This document shows, piece after piece, positions 30,544 to 43,694 of a stretch of DNA of 64,000 bases. The stretch comes from Symsagittifera roscoffensis (taxonomy: Eukaryota > Xenacoelomorpha > Acoela > Convolutidae). Below the pieces are notes generated by a model. It worked only from the letters and a program-made list of their open reading frames with translations, did no database searches and was not told the origin of the DNA. Made by a program: the position numbers and the translations under genes. The stretch lies in NCBI RefSeq assembly GCF_963678635.1, contig NC_087062.1, positions 46,459,758-46,523,757 of the forward strand, in the 5' to 3' direction. The first letter of the stretch is position 1. Each line of letters starts with the position of its first letter.

Positions 30544-31414
30544 TGTAACATTCGCCCAAATATCACACAGCGACGGAGCGTAGAAAAAGTACCTTTTAAC
30601 GACTGGCAGGCGTCAGTTACCTTAATTCTACTCGTTTTTCACCGTCTCGACCTTGCCAGTTGATTTTCTGGTCTGTCTAGGGCAAAGTAAAAAGTTACCA
30701 TTTTTAGGCCATCAGTCAAACGACTTTTGATCAGCTTTCGTTTACATGCGAACACAACCACATAGCTGAGTCTCGGATCCTCAGACTACGTGATTGTCAT
30801 TAAAAACACGGCTCAAACAACCTATTTTATTATGTTTTTGTGTGACAGCTTTATATTAAATCCATTGGAGATGGATTGACCCTTTCCTTTTTCTAGCTAC
30901 TCATACTCTGAAATATTAAACAATAACGGTGTTAATTAATATCTATGACATTATAACAGCTATACAGTCAGTCTATACAGTCCCTTCACATAGACAGTCT
31001 CTGGGGGACCAAGCCTCCGCTCCCGTAATATTCCTGAGATAACGCTCTTATCTCTTATAATTCGTGTCCCGGGAGGGTCCCGTGGTATATTTCTTCCCCC
31101 ACTGAAGCCTCCTTCTCCACAAATTTCCGTCGCTAAGGTTCTTATCGTGTGTTATTGCCACGATAAGAGGCTTCGTATTTTTCGTCTCTGATACGACTGT
31201 TCTTTACAATATCTGGCGTCGTTCTCTTTTTCGTCACATTTTCAGTCAAAATGGCCGCTTTTTTCTATTTCTCAGAAATGTTCACTCTTCAATCGAAATT
31301 TTAAAATTAAAAATTCTAAAACATTCTGACCCTCCTTCGCAACACTTTTTCGTTCATAAGGCCTTTAGTCGTTCTTTTTTACGTCGCCGGAAGGTTGTGC
31401 TGTGTCAACTGCCA
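30544..31414 (-). repeat. 5' LTR of the right giant element
   Basis: It starts TGTAACATTCGCCC on the + strand and matches 7331-8218. The segment 30544 to about 31110 differs from the 3' LTR at only a few positions, while about 31110-31414 (U3) differs at a substantial fraction of bases with indels. The outer edge is placed at GCCA 31414 by weak alignment. Confidence 0.75.
30826..30831 (-). promoter_or_regulatory. Poly(A) signal AATAAA in the 5' LTR
   Basis: Same hexamer and position as 7613-7618 in the 3' LTR. Confidence 0.45.
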
Positions 31415-33049
31415 TTTTGATTTTTTTTACAGACTAAACTGTTTTCAACAGCTATCAAGGTACCGCGTTTTTGGATTGCTTGAGGTCACGGCGATTTTTT
31501 TCTGCTTGCTTTTGGACGCGGCGATAAATGGTATATCAATTGAAAAAACTTTCAGGGCTTATTACATTTTTGATATATCATGTTTTATAGATACATATCG
31601 CATCGTAAGTTCAATCGCCTAGCGTAAGCTAGTTTAAAGCGTCTCTGGTAGTCTTATAAGACTTTGTGCATTCAATTCTGATGTCTGTGGACTGTGAAGT
31701 CATGTGTTTGAGAGACATGCTCATCAGTGATACCCACCTTCTTCATATAATACCTTTGTTGTATGACCCATTGTTGCATAACTTAAAGTTATGTATTTCA
31801 GTTCTCACGTGGGCTTTTTTCTTCAGGGACTTCTGTTTATGAGTCCTTTAATGAAAGGGCTCTTGAAGTAACCTATCTCTTTTAAGTTTGATCCACATTC
31901 AGCAGTTTTTGCCGTAACCACGTAAATATATGTTCAATTTTGCAGGGTCACGAGTGAAGTTCTTGGTTTATTTCGATCGGATTTGTGTTTACCTTCCCAT
32001 CTAAGTTCGACAATTTCCGGTTCAACGCCATTGATTTTTAAAATGATTGTAATTTTTTTGTATCTTGGGTCAATTCTCTGGTTCCGTTTTTTTCCTGGCT
32101 TAACACTTTCAGTGAAGTTGACCTTTTTTTGCGTGTTTCAATAACACCCTCACACAAGCTGCTCCGAAATGAGAAAACTGGTCGTAGGGGTGTTTGAGCC
32201 TCGTTTTATCAGCTAAACCATAAAACCGCGCAGTGTGCGCAACCGTTGACCTCATCATCTTAGCATGCAAATAATTTCTCATCTCGATTCTTTTGTTCAT
32301 TGCAAGTAAATTGCCAGAAATTCAATTCCCAATTTTTCAAAATTTAGAAGCAAGGATTGCATCTTTTTTAAAAAAACGGTTCCTGGTGTGAGAAATGTCT
32401 CAATTTTTTGTAAGCTGTTTCCCCATAACGAAAAAACCAATCCTTTCATCAAACGGCACAGACAGCAAGCCATGAGATTTTTTCCTAATTTTTCACCCAT
32501 TTCCGCTCTTGGGGCTGCCCTTACTTTTTTTTGCATATTCTCTTGCCGCGTCTTTAGTTTTGCATAAAATTTCACTCGATTTTTTGGTTTTTTGTTTTTT
32601 GATAGAAAAAATATCAAAACTAGCCAAAAGGCGTTTTGTTATCCATGTCTCTAAATGGATGATTAGGAATCATTGAAAGCCTTTCAAGTATCAATCTCGT
32701 CAATTTAATATTATCAAGCACCTTGATTGATTGATCATCTCATGGACAGTTCTTTAAATTTTTTGTGATTTTTCTTCAGTTGTCTTCAAGTTTACACCCA
32801 AATGACGCTCCACACAACAAAAAATGGAAAAAAACAATTGTTTGTTATTTTTTATGCACAAGCGGTCAAGCTAAAACTACCGTCTCCACATACTTGTTGC
32901 TGACCTAGTTAACTTAGATGCGCTCTTCCTTGGCAGTTTCAGATGAAATAAAGCACCACTCGGTCCGAAACAAAATCCATTCTCGGAGACCCTAGCTCCA
33001 AAAAATTAGGTACAGGATTGTTTTTCAGACATTATCTCAGAAATTTGGA
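31415..33049. other. Intergenic stretch without a recognised gene
   Basis: AT-rich, with only short open frames and no recognisable protein motif on either strand. It lies between the giant element and the tandem array. A short sequence near 33050 (TACAGATACATGAAG) marks the array's first unit. Confidence 0.5.
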
Positions 33050-36000
33050 CTATATACAGATACATGAAGTTTTTGAAAATTTCAAAGAGTCACACAGTTT
33101 TTCAAGTCTATTTTTCCTGAAACTTTTTTGTGACCCGTACAGCAGGAAGGAGTAATGTGAATTGTTTTGCAGGCAAAATGTAAAAAGCAAGGAATAAATT
33201 AATCAGTTTCCACTTGGATGCCATTTTTCTTCTTTTTTGTTTAATTTTTTGTAAAACGATTTTTTTTCTCATCAAAAATGAATTTTTCATTCAAATTTAA
33301 ATTTTCACTCTGTTGTGATTATACAGAGATTACAAGTTTAAGGCGAACTCATGCTCAGGTATTTATCGCGCATCTTGTCTTTGTGCCTTTCTCGACATCA
33401 TTGCAATGCTTCTTGCGAAAGCAGTTTAGGATTGTTGCCAGATTGGTCTATAACATTCCACATAAAAATCAAACTTCCGCAAAAGTTTTTTTAACTGGTT
33501 GGCATTTTATGGTATTCATTGAAACAAAGAATATAAAAATCAGCCAGCGCCAATGTTTTTTGCATGAGCAATTTAGCGAAATTTTTTGATCTATAGTTAT
33601 CTAACTTTTATTGAGGCCAAACGTCATCTATACAAGACTTCTGCAAATCCTGTCATATCGGGGTGTCCTAGATAAAAGTCAAAACATTTTCCGATATAGA
33701 TAGAGTTAAAAAAATTAGATGAAAGCTAATCAGCCAATAAAGAAGGCGATTCGAAGAAGTTTTCAGGGAAGTCAGGGCTTATTTTCAAATTCAAAAAAAC
33801 TGATGGGATAAGAGGCTAAACATGTACAATATTTATTCTACGCTGCCTTTTATTCCCTCAGCTTTCCTATTAAAAAAAAAGTTGACAGTATTTCCAGTTT
33901 AAAATTGCCGAGGATACAGGCAGCATTGCGAAACTTTTGTCCTGCTAAGCAAAACAACGTACTCTGAATTGTTTGTACTTTTCTAGCTACAATTTATTAC
34001 AGTTAGGACGGCGAAGGAAGATCCTGAGGAGGTGTTTTAAGCAGCAATGTTACTGCTTCTCAATTTACAGTTCACAATAGAGACACCGAAAAAATCTGGA
34101 AAGCTGGAGTTCCTTGATATACAGATTACTACTGCCACAAACAGGAACGGTAACTGTGGATGGACTCAGAATCCAAAAGATACAGATACAAGCTAAGTTC
34201 AAGAATTTGCTCCCATCTTGACCGCAAGAAAAGTGTGATTGAAGGATTTGTTCACCTTGTTTCCCGCAGTACGTCCACATGGGAGAGTTTTGATAAAGCG
34301 ATGGAAAATAACCGTAAGCAGTGGCTGGTTAACCGAATTCAGGTTGGTCATCGCGGGTTGCATTGCGGGGTAAAAACAAAGAGAAGATGGCTGAGAAAGG
34401 GAAGACCCGTGATAATAGTAGCGATTCACCAACCATCTTGATAGTCTAATGTCAGGAAAATCACAATCAGACATAAGCAAAACCATTGCGCGATTTCACC
34501 AACGCGCAGATATTTTTCACGACGAGGAAAATAAAAAGTTTTGTGGCTCTTTGCGAGCCTGCTTTTCGAGTGAATTGAAATCACAACTGGTTTACAGATT
34601 ACAATGTTGTGATTGCGAACCCATCTATGTTGAACAAAGAGTCTTCTATCATACTGCATGGATTGAGGAAAACCTAAAAGACTATCCTTCTTTTGGACAG
34701 CTTATAAGTGTGTTAGTGATAGTGGTAAAACGAATCTTAATTGGATGATAATCTACCAGGCCGCCAGCAACAGTAAAATTTTTATCTTAGAAGGGCTGCC
34801 AATCAGGAACAAGATCCCGGTAATAACCATTGATGTTTTGTTTGGTTAATTGTTTGTTATTTTATCTTATGTTTTAATTTTTTTTTTCATTTTCATCGAG
34901 TAAATGATTTGTAGACACCATTTATAGCATAATCCTCGATCTTTTCGTATACATTAGCTGGAGTTCTATAACCTGGAGATGCACAAAACGGCTCGAAACG
35001 TTTGCTGAATTGGGCAATTTAACGCACTGTTAAATTAAACTAAACATTTTATTTTGGTGAGTTTAAGGTAAATAAGTTTAAACTTAACTTTCCGAGTACC
35101 AGTACATTTAGGTGTCAGTAAAAATGTTGAATCTTTTTCTATACAAGTGCTTGTTATGATAAGACGAATGCAAAGTGACAGTAATGCTCGAATGCTGTTT
35201 TCTGAAATAATACAGACGCAGTTAAATTGCTTGAATCCAAAATAAACTCTTGGTGGGTAGATGATGGAAAAGTAGACGGTAACGTAACTACAAAATAGCG
35301 CTCGAGACTTTAAGAATTTACTGAAAAGGAAAAAAACATGGCTCAAGCCGAAACTCAAGCCAAAAGTGAACTTTGTTTTCTGAAATGGTCCAAAATTACG
35401 CGGTACAATACAACCATAGGTCAATTTCAAAAAGTATGTCCAAAAATAAAAGTCAGATAGAAAGATCAGCTTAAAATTTTGGGCGCTCCTTCGGGCGAAT
35501 CTTTTCACAAGCAAATGATAAAAAAGAAAGTTTAGTTGAAATTAAGTTTATTGAGTTTAAGCTTTCCCAGCGCCAGTGTATTTAACTGTCAGTAAAAAAA
35601 ATTAAAAGTTTCAGAAGTTGAGTGCTTGTTGTCGTAGGAGGGGACAACAATTGAGTCCAAATTTTTTTGGCTGAGAATATCGAACATGTCAATCGGAAAA
35701 AATTGTAAAGTAAAAAAAATAGGTACCAGCAATTGACCAGTAAGATATAAAAATCGCAGAAATTTAGGTGCAAGTGAAAATTACGAAAACCTTACGTAAA
35801 AACGTTTAAGTTTAATTAATGGGGAGGTTTTTTTTTCTTGCTCAGACACAATTTGTAGTCGTTTTTGTTTTTTATGATGTTTTATGGTCTTTTCTGATGT
35901 TTTAACGTCTGTAAACCATTTATATCTATTTACCTGAGCATAGACATAGTTCCGAAAACAATCAAATCCACATTTAAATTTTTTTTCCTAACAATTTATG

Positions 36001-36459
36001 TGCATTTGTAGACCCCATAAAAGCTAAAAGCCTGGATTTGAACTGTTTTACCCGCACGAGGGCGAAGTTTTTCAAAACATTTAGCATTTCGTAATTTTGA
36101 TAAAGAAAAGTGAAAAGGTTTTTGAAAAAAAAATAGCTTTCTTAATTCAAACTCTGATAATTTCATGTGGAAAATGTTCCATAGTGTGGCTGCCAATTCT
36201 CCTTCACACAGTGTGAAATACCTCGACGCAGAAAAAAAAGTATTCGAGGCACATCACAATTATACCAGAGCTAGCCTTGAACCTCAACCAAGTAAACAGG
36301 GACAAAAATCTCGTGAAATTGCTCGATAGAAGCCCACTGAGGGAAGAAAACGTTATCAATAGTTCTCTGACCAGCCACAGAACAAACATTTTTCCCCTAG
36401 TCCAAACGAATTTCTCATCAATAATCTAAAAGACAGAAAGGACCATATTCCAGCCATCT
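33050..36459 (+). repeat. Array unit 1 (Penelope-like 3' fragment plus non-LTR RT fragment)
   Basis: The Penelope-like part runs from about 33995 to 35045 with several stops and frameshifts. It shows a DPEEV..AA...NLQF segment, LEFLDIQIT near 34105, a thumb segment with KKSVIEGFVHLVSRSTS near 34220, and a GIY-YIG-like LVYRLQCCDCEPIYV near 34590. It ends in a hammerhead-like sequence at 34971-35000. About 35160-35520 is a decayed piece of the non-LTR RT of 4838-6692 (LFSEIIQT, WWVDDGK, QFQKVCPKIK). The second hammerhead-like remnant is at 35934. The remaining segments are unrecognised. Confidence 0.75.
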
Positions 36460-39400
36460 ATATACAGATACATGAAGTTTTTAATTGTTTTTTGAAGAGT
36501 CACATAGTTTTCAAGCCTATTTTTCCTGTAAATGTTGTATGAGCCGTACACCAGGAAGAAGTAATGTGAATTGTTTTGCAGGCAAAAAGTAAAAAGCGAG
36601 GAAATAATTAATCAATTTCCACTTGGATGCCATTTTTCTTGTTTTTTGTTTAATTTTTTGTAAAACGAAGTTTTTCTCATCAAAATTGAATTTTTCATTC
36701 AAATTTAAATTTTCACTCTGTTGTGATTATACAGAGATTACAAGTTTAAGGCGAACTCATGCTCAGGTATTTATCGCGCATCTTGTCTTTGTGCCTTTCT
36801 CGACATCATTGCAATGCTTCTTGCGAAAGCAGTTTAGGATTGTTGCCAGATTGGTCTATAACATTCCACATAAAAATCAAACTTCCGCAAAAGTTTTTTT
36901 AACTGGTTGGAATTTTATGGTATTCATTGAAACAAAGAATATAAAAATCAGCCAGCGCCAATGTTTTTTGCATGAGCAATTTAGCGAAATTTTTTGATCT
37001 ATAGTTATCTAACTTTTATTGAGGCCAAACGTCATCTATACAAGACTTCTGCAAATCCTGTCATATCGGGGTGTCCTAGATAAAAGTCAAAACATTTTCC
37101 GATATAGATAGAGTTAAAAAAATTAGATGAAAGCTAATCAGCCAATAAAGAAGGCGATTCGAAGAAGTTTTCAGGGAAGTCAGGGCTTATTTTCAAATTC
37201 AAAAAAACTGATGGGATAAGAGGCTAAAGATGTACAATATTTATTCTACGCTGCCTTTTATTCCCTCAGCTTTCCTATTAAAAAAAAAGTTGACAGTATT
37301 TCCAGTTTAAAATTGCCGAGGATACAGGCAGCATTGCGAAACTTTTGTCCTGCTAAGCAAAACAACGTACTCTGAATTGTTTGTACTTTTCTAGCTACAA
37401 TTTATTACAGTTAGGACGGTGAAGGAAGATCCTGAGGAGGTGTTTTAAGCAGCAAGGTTACTGCTTCTCAATTTACAGTTCACAATAGAGACACCGAAAA
37501 AATCTGGAAAGCTGGAGTTCCTTGATATACAGATTACTACTGCCACAAACAGGAACGGTAACTGTGGATGGACTCAGAATCCAAAAGATACAGGTACAAG
37601 CTAAGTTCAAGAATTTGCTCCCATCTTGACCGCAAGAAAAGTGTGATTGAAGGATTTGTTCACCTTGTTTCCCGCAGTACGTCCACATGGGAGAGTTTTG
37701 ATAAAGCGATGGAAAATAACCGTAAGCAGTGGCTGGTTAACCGAATTCAGGTTGGTCATCGCGGGTTGCATTGCGGGGTAAAAACAAAGAGAAGATGGCT
37801 GAGAAAGGGAAGACCCGTGATAATAGTAGCGATTCACCAACCATCTTGATAGTCTAATGTCAGGAAAATCACAATCAGACATAAGCAAAACCATTGCGCG
37901 ATTTCACCAACGCGCAGATATTTTTCACGACGAGGAAAATAAAAAGTTTTGTGGCTCTTTGCGAGCCTGCTTTTCGAGTGAATTGAAATCACAACTGGTT
38001 TACAGATTACAATGTTGTGATTGCGAACCCATCTATGTTGAACAAAGAGTCTTCTATCATACTGCATGGATTGAGGAAAACCTAAAAGACTATCCTTCTT
38101 TTGGACAGCTTATAAGTGTGTTAGTGATAGTGGTAAAACGAATCTTAATTGGATGATAATCTACCAGGCCGCCAGCAACAGTAAAATTTTTATCTTAGAA
38201 GGGCTGCCAATCAGGAACAAGATCCCGGTAATAACCATTGATGTTTTGTTTGGTTAATTGTTTGTTATTTTATCTTATGTTTTAATTTTTTTTTCATTTT
38301 CATCGAGTAAATGATTTGTAGACACCATTTATAGCATAATCCTCGATCTTTTCGTATACATTAGCTGGAGTTCTATAACCTGGAGATGCACAAAACGGCT
38401 CGAAACGTTTGCTGAATTGGGCAATTTAACGCACTGTTAAATTAAACTAAACATTTTATTTTAGTGAGTTTAAGGTAAATAAGTTTAAACTTAACTTTCC
38501 GAGTACCAGTACAATTAGGTGTCAGTAAAAATGTTGAATCTTTTTCTATACAAGTGCTTGTATGATAAGACGAATGCAAAGTGACAGTAATTCTCGAATG
38601 CTGTTTTCTGAAATAATACAGACGCAGTTAAATTGCTTGAATCCAAAATAAACTCTTGGTGGGTAGATGATGGAAAAGTAGACGGTAACGTAACTACAAA
38701 ATAGCGCTCGAGACTTTAAGAATTTACTGAAAACGAAAAAAACATGGCTCAAGCCGAAACTCAAGCCAAAAGTGAACTTTGTTTTCTGAAATGGTCCAAA
38801 ATTACGCGGTACAATACAACCATAGGTCAATTTCAAAAATTATGTCCAAAAATAAAAGTCAGATAGAAAGATCAGCTTAAAATTTTGGGCGCTCCTTCGG
38901 GCGAATCTTTTCACAAGCAAATGATAAAAAAGAAAGTTTAGTTGAAATTAAGTTTATTGAGTTTAAGCTTTCCCAGCGCCAGTGTATTTAACTGTCAGTA
39001 AAAAAAAAATTAAAAGTTTCAGAAGTTGAGTGCTTGTTGTCGTAGGAGGGGACGCAGCAAGGTGACACACTACGACAACAATTGAGTCCAAATTTTTTTG
39101 GCTGAGAATATCGAACATGTCAATCGAAAAAAATTGTAAAGTCAAAAAAATAGGTACCAGCAATTGACCAGTAAGATATAAAAATCGCAGAAATTTAGGT
39201 GCAAGTGAAAATTACGAAAACCTTACGTAAAAACGTTTAAGTTTAATTAATGGGGAGCTTTTTTTTTCTTGCTCAGACACAATTTGTAGTCGTTTTTGTT
39301 TTTTATGATGTTTTATGGTCTTTTCTGATGTTTTTAGAACGTCTGTAAACCATTTATATCTATTTACCTGAGCATAGACATAGTTCCGAAAACAATCAAA

Positions 39401-39911
39401 TCCACATTTAAATTTTTTTTCCTAACAATTTATGTGCATTTGTAGACCCCATAAAAGCTAAAAGCCTGGATTTGAACTGTTTTACCCGCACGAGGGCGAA
39501 GTTTTTCAAAACATTTAGCATTTCGTAATTTTGATAAAGAAAAGTGAAAAGGTTTTTGAAAAAAAATTAGCTTTCTTAATTCAAACTCTGATAATTTCAT
39601 GTGGAAAATGTTCCATAGTGTGGCTGCCAATTCTCCTTCACACAGTGTGAAATACCTCGACGCAGAAAAAAAAGTATTCGAGGCACATCACAATTATACC
39701 AGAGCTAGCCTTGAACCTCAACCAAGTAAACAGGGACAAAAATCTCGTGAAATTGCTCGATAGAAGCCCACTGAGGGAAGAAAATAATTTTCTGTTGTGG
39801 CACAACGTTATCAATAGTTCTCTGACCAGCCACAGAACAAACATTTTTCCCCTAGTCCAAACGAAGTTCTCATCAATAATCTAAAAGACAGAAAGGACCA
39901 TATTTGAGCCA
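36460..39911 (+). repeat. Array unit 2
   Basis: Nearly identical to unit 1 at an offset of 3408 bases through most of its length. The Penelope-like part is at about 37405-38450 and the non-LTR RT piece at about 38570-38935. The second hammerhead-like remnant is at 39368. A small insertion near 39050 and a CTTCTGTTGTGG-like insertion near 39790 distinguish it from unit 1. Confidence 0.75.
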
Positions 39912-40714
39912 TCTATATACAGATACATGAAGTTTTTAATTGTTTTTTGAAGAGTCACATAGTTTTTCAAGCCTATTTTTCCTGTAAATGTTGTATGAGC
40001 CGTACACCAGGAAGAAGTAATGTGAATTGGTTTGCAGGCAAAAAGTAAAAAGCAAGGAAATAATTAATCAATTTCCACTTGGATGCCATTTTTCTTGTTT
40101 TTTGTTTAATTTTTTGTAAAACGAAGTTTTTCTCATCAAAATTGAACTTTTCTTTTTAATTTAAATTTTCACTCTGCTGTGATTATACAGAGATTACAAG
40201 TTTAAGGCGAACTCCTGCTTCGCCTTAAACTATGTGCATTTGTAGACCCCATAAAAGCTAAAAGCCTGGATTTGAACTGTTTTACCCGCACGAGGGCGAA
40301 GTTTTTCAAAACATTTAGCATTTCGTAATTTTGATAAAGAAAAGTGAAAAGGTTTTTGAAAAAAAATTAGCTTTCTTAATTCAAACTCTGATAATTTCAT
40401 GTGGAAAATGTTCCATAGTGTGGCTGCCAATTCTCCTTCACACAGTGTGAAATACCTCGACGCAGAAAAAAAAGTATTCGAGGCACATCACAATTATACC
40501 AGAGCTAGCCTTGAACCTCAACCAAGTAAACAGGGACAAAAATCTCGTGAAATTGCTCGATAGAAGCCCACTGAGGGAAGAAAATAATTTTCTGTTGTGG
40601 CACAACGTTATCAATAGTTCTCTGACCAGCCACAGAACAAACATTTTTCCCCTAGTCCAAACGAAGTTCTCATCAATAATCTAAAAGACAGAAAGGACCA
40701 TATTTGAGCCATCT
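39912..40714 (+). repeat. Array partial unit, 0.8 kb, with a snap-back junction
   Basis: Only the first 290 bases and the last 480 bases of a unit are present; about 2.6 kb between them, including the Penelope part, is missing. The join at 40200-40230 is a perfect 12-bp inverted repeat with a 7-base spacer, GTTTAAGGCGAA and TTCGCCTTAAAC. The last part duplicates 39430-39911 almost exactly. Confidence 0.75.
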
Positions 40715-43694
40715 ATATACAGATACATGAAGTTTTTAATTGTTTTTTGAAGAGTCACATAGTTTTTCAAGCCTATTTTTCCTGTTAATGTTGTATGAGC
40801 CGTACACCAGGAAGAAGTAATGTGAATTGGTTTGCAGGCAAAAAGTAAAAAGCAAGGAAATAATTAATCAATTTCCACTTGGATTCCATTTTTCTTGTTT
40901 TTTGTTTAATTTTTTGTAAAACGAAGTTTTTCTCATCAAAATTGAACTTTTCTTTTTAATTTAAATTTTCAATCTGCTGTGATTATACAGAGATTACAAG
41001 TTTAAGGCGAACTCCTGCTCAGGTAATCATCGCGCATTTTGTTTTTGTGCCGTTCTCGACGTCATTGCAATGCTTCTTGCGAAAACAGTTTAGGATTGTT
41101 GCCGGATTGGTCTATATTATTCCACATAAAAACCAAACTTCTGCAAAAGTTTTTGTAACTGGTCGGCAATTTCATGGTATTCATTCAATTAAGGTATCAT
41201 CTTTACAAGACTTATGCAAATCCTGTCATAACATGGTGTCCTAGTTAAAAGTCCGAAATTTTCCCGATATAGATAGTTAAAAAAATATAGATGAAAGCTA
41301 ATCAGCCAATCAAGAAGACGATTCGAAGATTTTTTCAGTAAATGAGGGCTTTTTTTCAAGTTCTCTGTATTGAAAAAAGTGCTCCTCTTAAATTGCTGCC
41401 CTTTTGATGTCAGAAACTGTAATTGAGTCACTCTATAAATAAACACTAAAATTTGTAGTGTAAACTTCCACAATGTCTCTAGTCTTTGGCTGTTTTCCAT
41501 CGAAGATAGTTTTCCATCGGAACACTACCCGATCTGACCAATTTTCTCATATTTTTGCATCCATGGTTTTATGTTAGAGCCAAATTTTTTGTTGCATTGC
41601 TCCTAGTTTGAGTTATTCCTAAACACCCAATGAACTGTTTCATCAATCACATTTCTTTGTTTTTTTTCAAGAGGCAACACTTCCTTGGCCATTTTGAAAA
41701 TCAACCCTTCTGATGAAAGAAGCTTCAATTCTTACCAGGATAAGTTTGGGTTACAATAATCGAATATAATACAGCGTAAAAAGATAAGAGTAATTAATTT
41801 AGGAAAAAATGGTAATTTTGCTTCCAAAAAACTGATGCGATAAGAGGCTAAAGATCTACAATACGTATTCTAAGCTGCCTTTTACTCCCTTAGCTTTCCA
41901 ATTTAAAAAAGTTGACAGTATTTCCAGTTTAAAATGGCCGAAGATACAGGCAGCATTGCGAAACTTTTGTCCTGCTAAGCAAAACAACGTACTCTGAATT
42001 GTTTGTACTTTTCTAGTTACAATTTATTACAGTTAGGACGGTGAAGGAAGATCCTGAGGAGGTGTTTTAAGCAGCAATGTTACTGCTTCTCAATTTACAG
42101 TTCACAATAGAGACACCGAAAAAATCTGGAAAGCCGGAGTTCCTTGATATACAGATTACTACTGCCACAAACAGGAACGGTAACTGTGGATGGGCTCAGA
42201 ATCCAAAAGATACAGGTACAAGCTAAGTTCAAGAATTTGCTCCCATCTTGACCGCAAGAAAAGTGTGATTGAAGGATCTGTTCACCTTGTTTCCCGCAGT
42301 ACGTCCACATGGAAGAGTTTTGATAAAGCGATGGAAATTAACCGTAAGCAGTGGCTGGTTAACCGAATTCAGGTTGGTCATCAGGGTTGCATTGCGGGGA
42401 AAAAACGAAGAGAAGATGGCTGAGAAACGGAAGACCCGTGATAATAGTAGCGATTCACCGACCATCTTGATAGTCTAATGCCAGGAAAATCACAATCAGA
42501 CATTTGCAAAACCATTGCGCGATTTCACCAACGCGCAGATATTTTTCACGACGAGGAAAATAAAAAGTTTTGTGGCTCTTTGCGAGCCTGCTTTTCGAGT
42601 GAATTGAAATCACAACTGGTTTACAGATTACAATATTGTGGTTGCAAACCCATCTATGTTGAACAAAGGGTCTTACATCATACTGCATAGATTGAGGAAA
42701 ACCTAAAAGACTATCCTTCTTTTGGACAGCTTATAAGTGTGTGAGTGATAGTGGTGAAACGAAGTTTAATTGGATGATAATCAATCAGGCCGCCAGCAAC
42801 ATTAAGTTAATAATTTTAGAAGGGCTGCTTATCAGGAAAAAGATGCAGGTAATAACCATTGATGTTTTCATTGGTTAATTTTTCATATTACCTTTTGTTT
42901 TAATTTTTTTTTCATCGAATAAATGACTTGTAGACACCATTTATATCATAATCCTCGATCTTTTCGCATAAATTAGCTGGAGTTCTATAATCTGGAGATG
43001 CACAAAACGGCTCGAAACGTTTGCTGAATTTGGCAATTTAACGCACTGTTAAATTCAACTTAAAATTTTTTAAGTGATTTTAAGGTAAATAAGTTTAAAC
43101 TTAACTTTCCGAGTACCAGTATATTTAGGTGTCAGTAAAAATGGAGAATCTTCTCCTATACAAGTGCTTGTTATGATAAGACAGAATGAAAATTTTTTTT
43201 CCTAACAATTTATGTGCAATTGTAGACCCCATAAAAGCTAAAAGCCTGGATTTGAACTGTTTTACCCGCACGAGGGCGAAGTTTTTCAAAATATTTAGCA
43301 TTTCGTAATTTTGATAAAGAAAAGTGAAAAGGTTTTTGAAAAAAAAATAGCTTTCTTAGTTAGTTCAAACTCTGATAATTTCATGTGGAAAATGTTCCAT
43401 AGTGTGGCTGCCAATTCTCCTTCACACAGTGTGAAATACCTCGACGCAGAAAAAAAAGTATTCGAGGCACATCACAATTATACCAGAGCTAGCCTTGAAC
43501 CTCAACCAAGTAAACAGGGACAAAAATCTCGTGAAATTGCTCGATAGAAGCCCACTGAGGGGAGAAAATAATCTTCTGTTGTGGCACAACGTTATCAATA
43601 GTTCTCTGACCAGCCACAGAACAAACATTTTTCCCCTAGTCCAAACGAAGTTCTCATCAATAATCTAAAAGACAGAAAGGACCATATTCGAGCC
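40715..43694 (+). repeat. Array unit 3
   Basis: A 2.98 kb unit. The Penelope-like part is at about 42025-43065, with LEFLDIQI-like and GIY-YIG-like segments as in unit 1 but an extra stop after HHTA. The non-LTR RT piece and second hammerhead remnant are deleted: the sequence jumps near 43185 directly to the TTCCTAACAATTTATGTGC block. Confidence 0.75.

Larger units (their letters stand above)
7331..31414 (-). mobile_element. Giant Ty3/gypsy-like LTR retroelement, about 24 kb (right copy)
   Basis: Read on the - strand the order is 5' LTR, tRNA-Asn-like primer site, 3 kb leader, Gag, zinc knuckles, protease, RT, RNase H, integrase, macro-like domain, coiled-coil ORF, SGNH-hydrolase ORF, unknown 1046 aa ORF, 3' UTR, possible polypurine tract and 3' LTR. 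The domain order RT-RNase H-integrase places it with Ty3/gypsy. It is several times longer than a typical gypsy element because of about 9 kb of extra coding sequence after pol and a long leader. I see no envelope-like gene. No clear target-site duplication is visible: TACTA precedes 7331 and TTTTG follows 31414. This copy has lesions in gag and pol. Confidence 0.9.

Noticed and set aside
33278-33589. Repeated open frames of 60-103 codons in each array unit (for example 33278-33589, 41189-41500, 43422-43628).
   Set aside because: They recur only because the units are copies. They have no known motif, vary in length between units and do not match the Penelope or RT reading frames.
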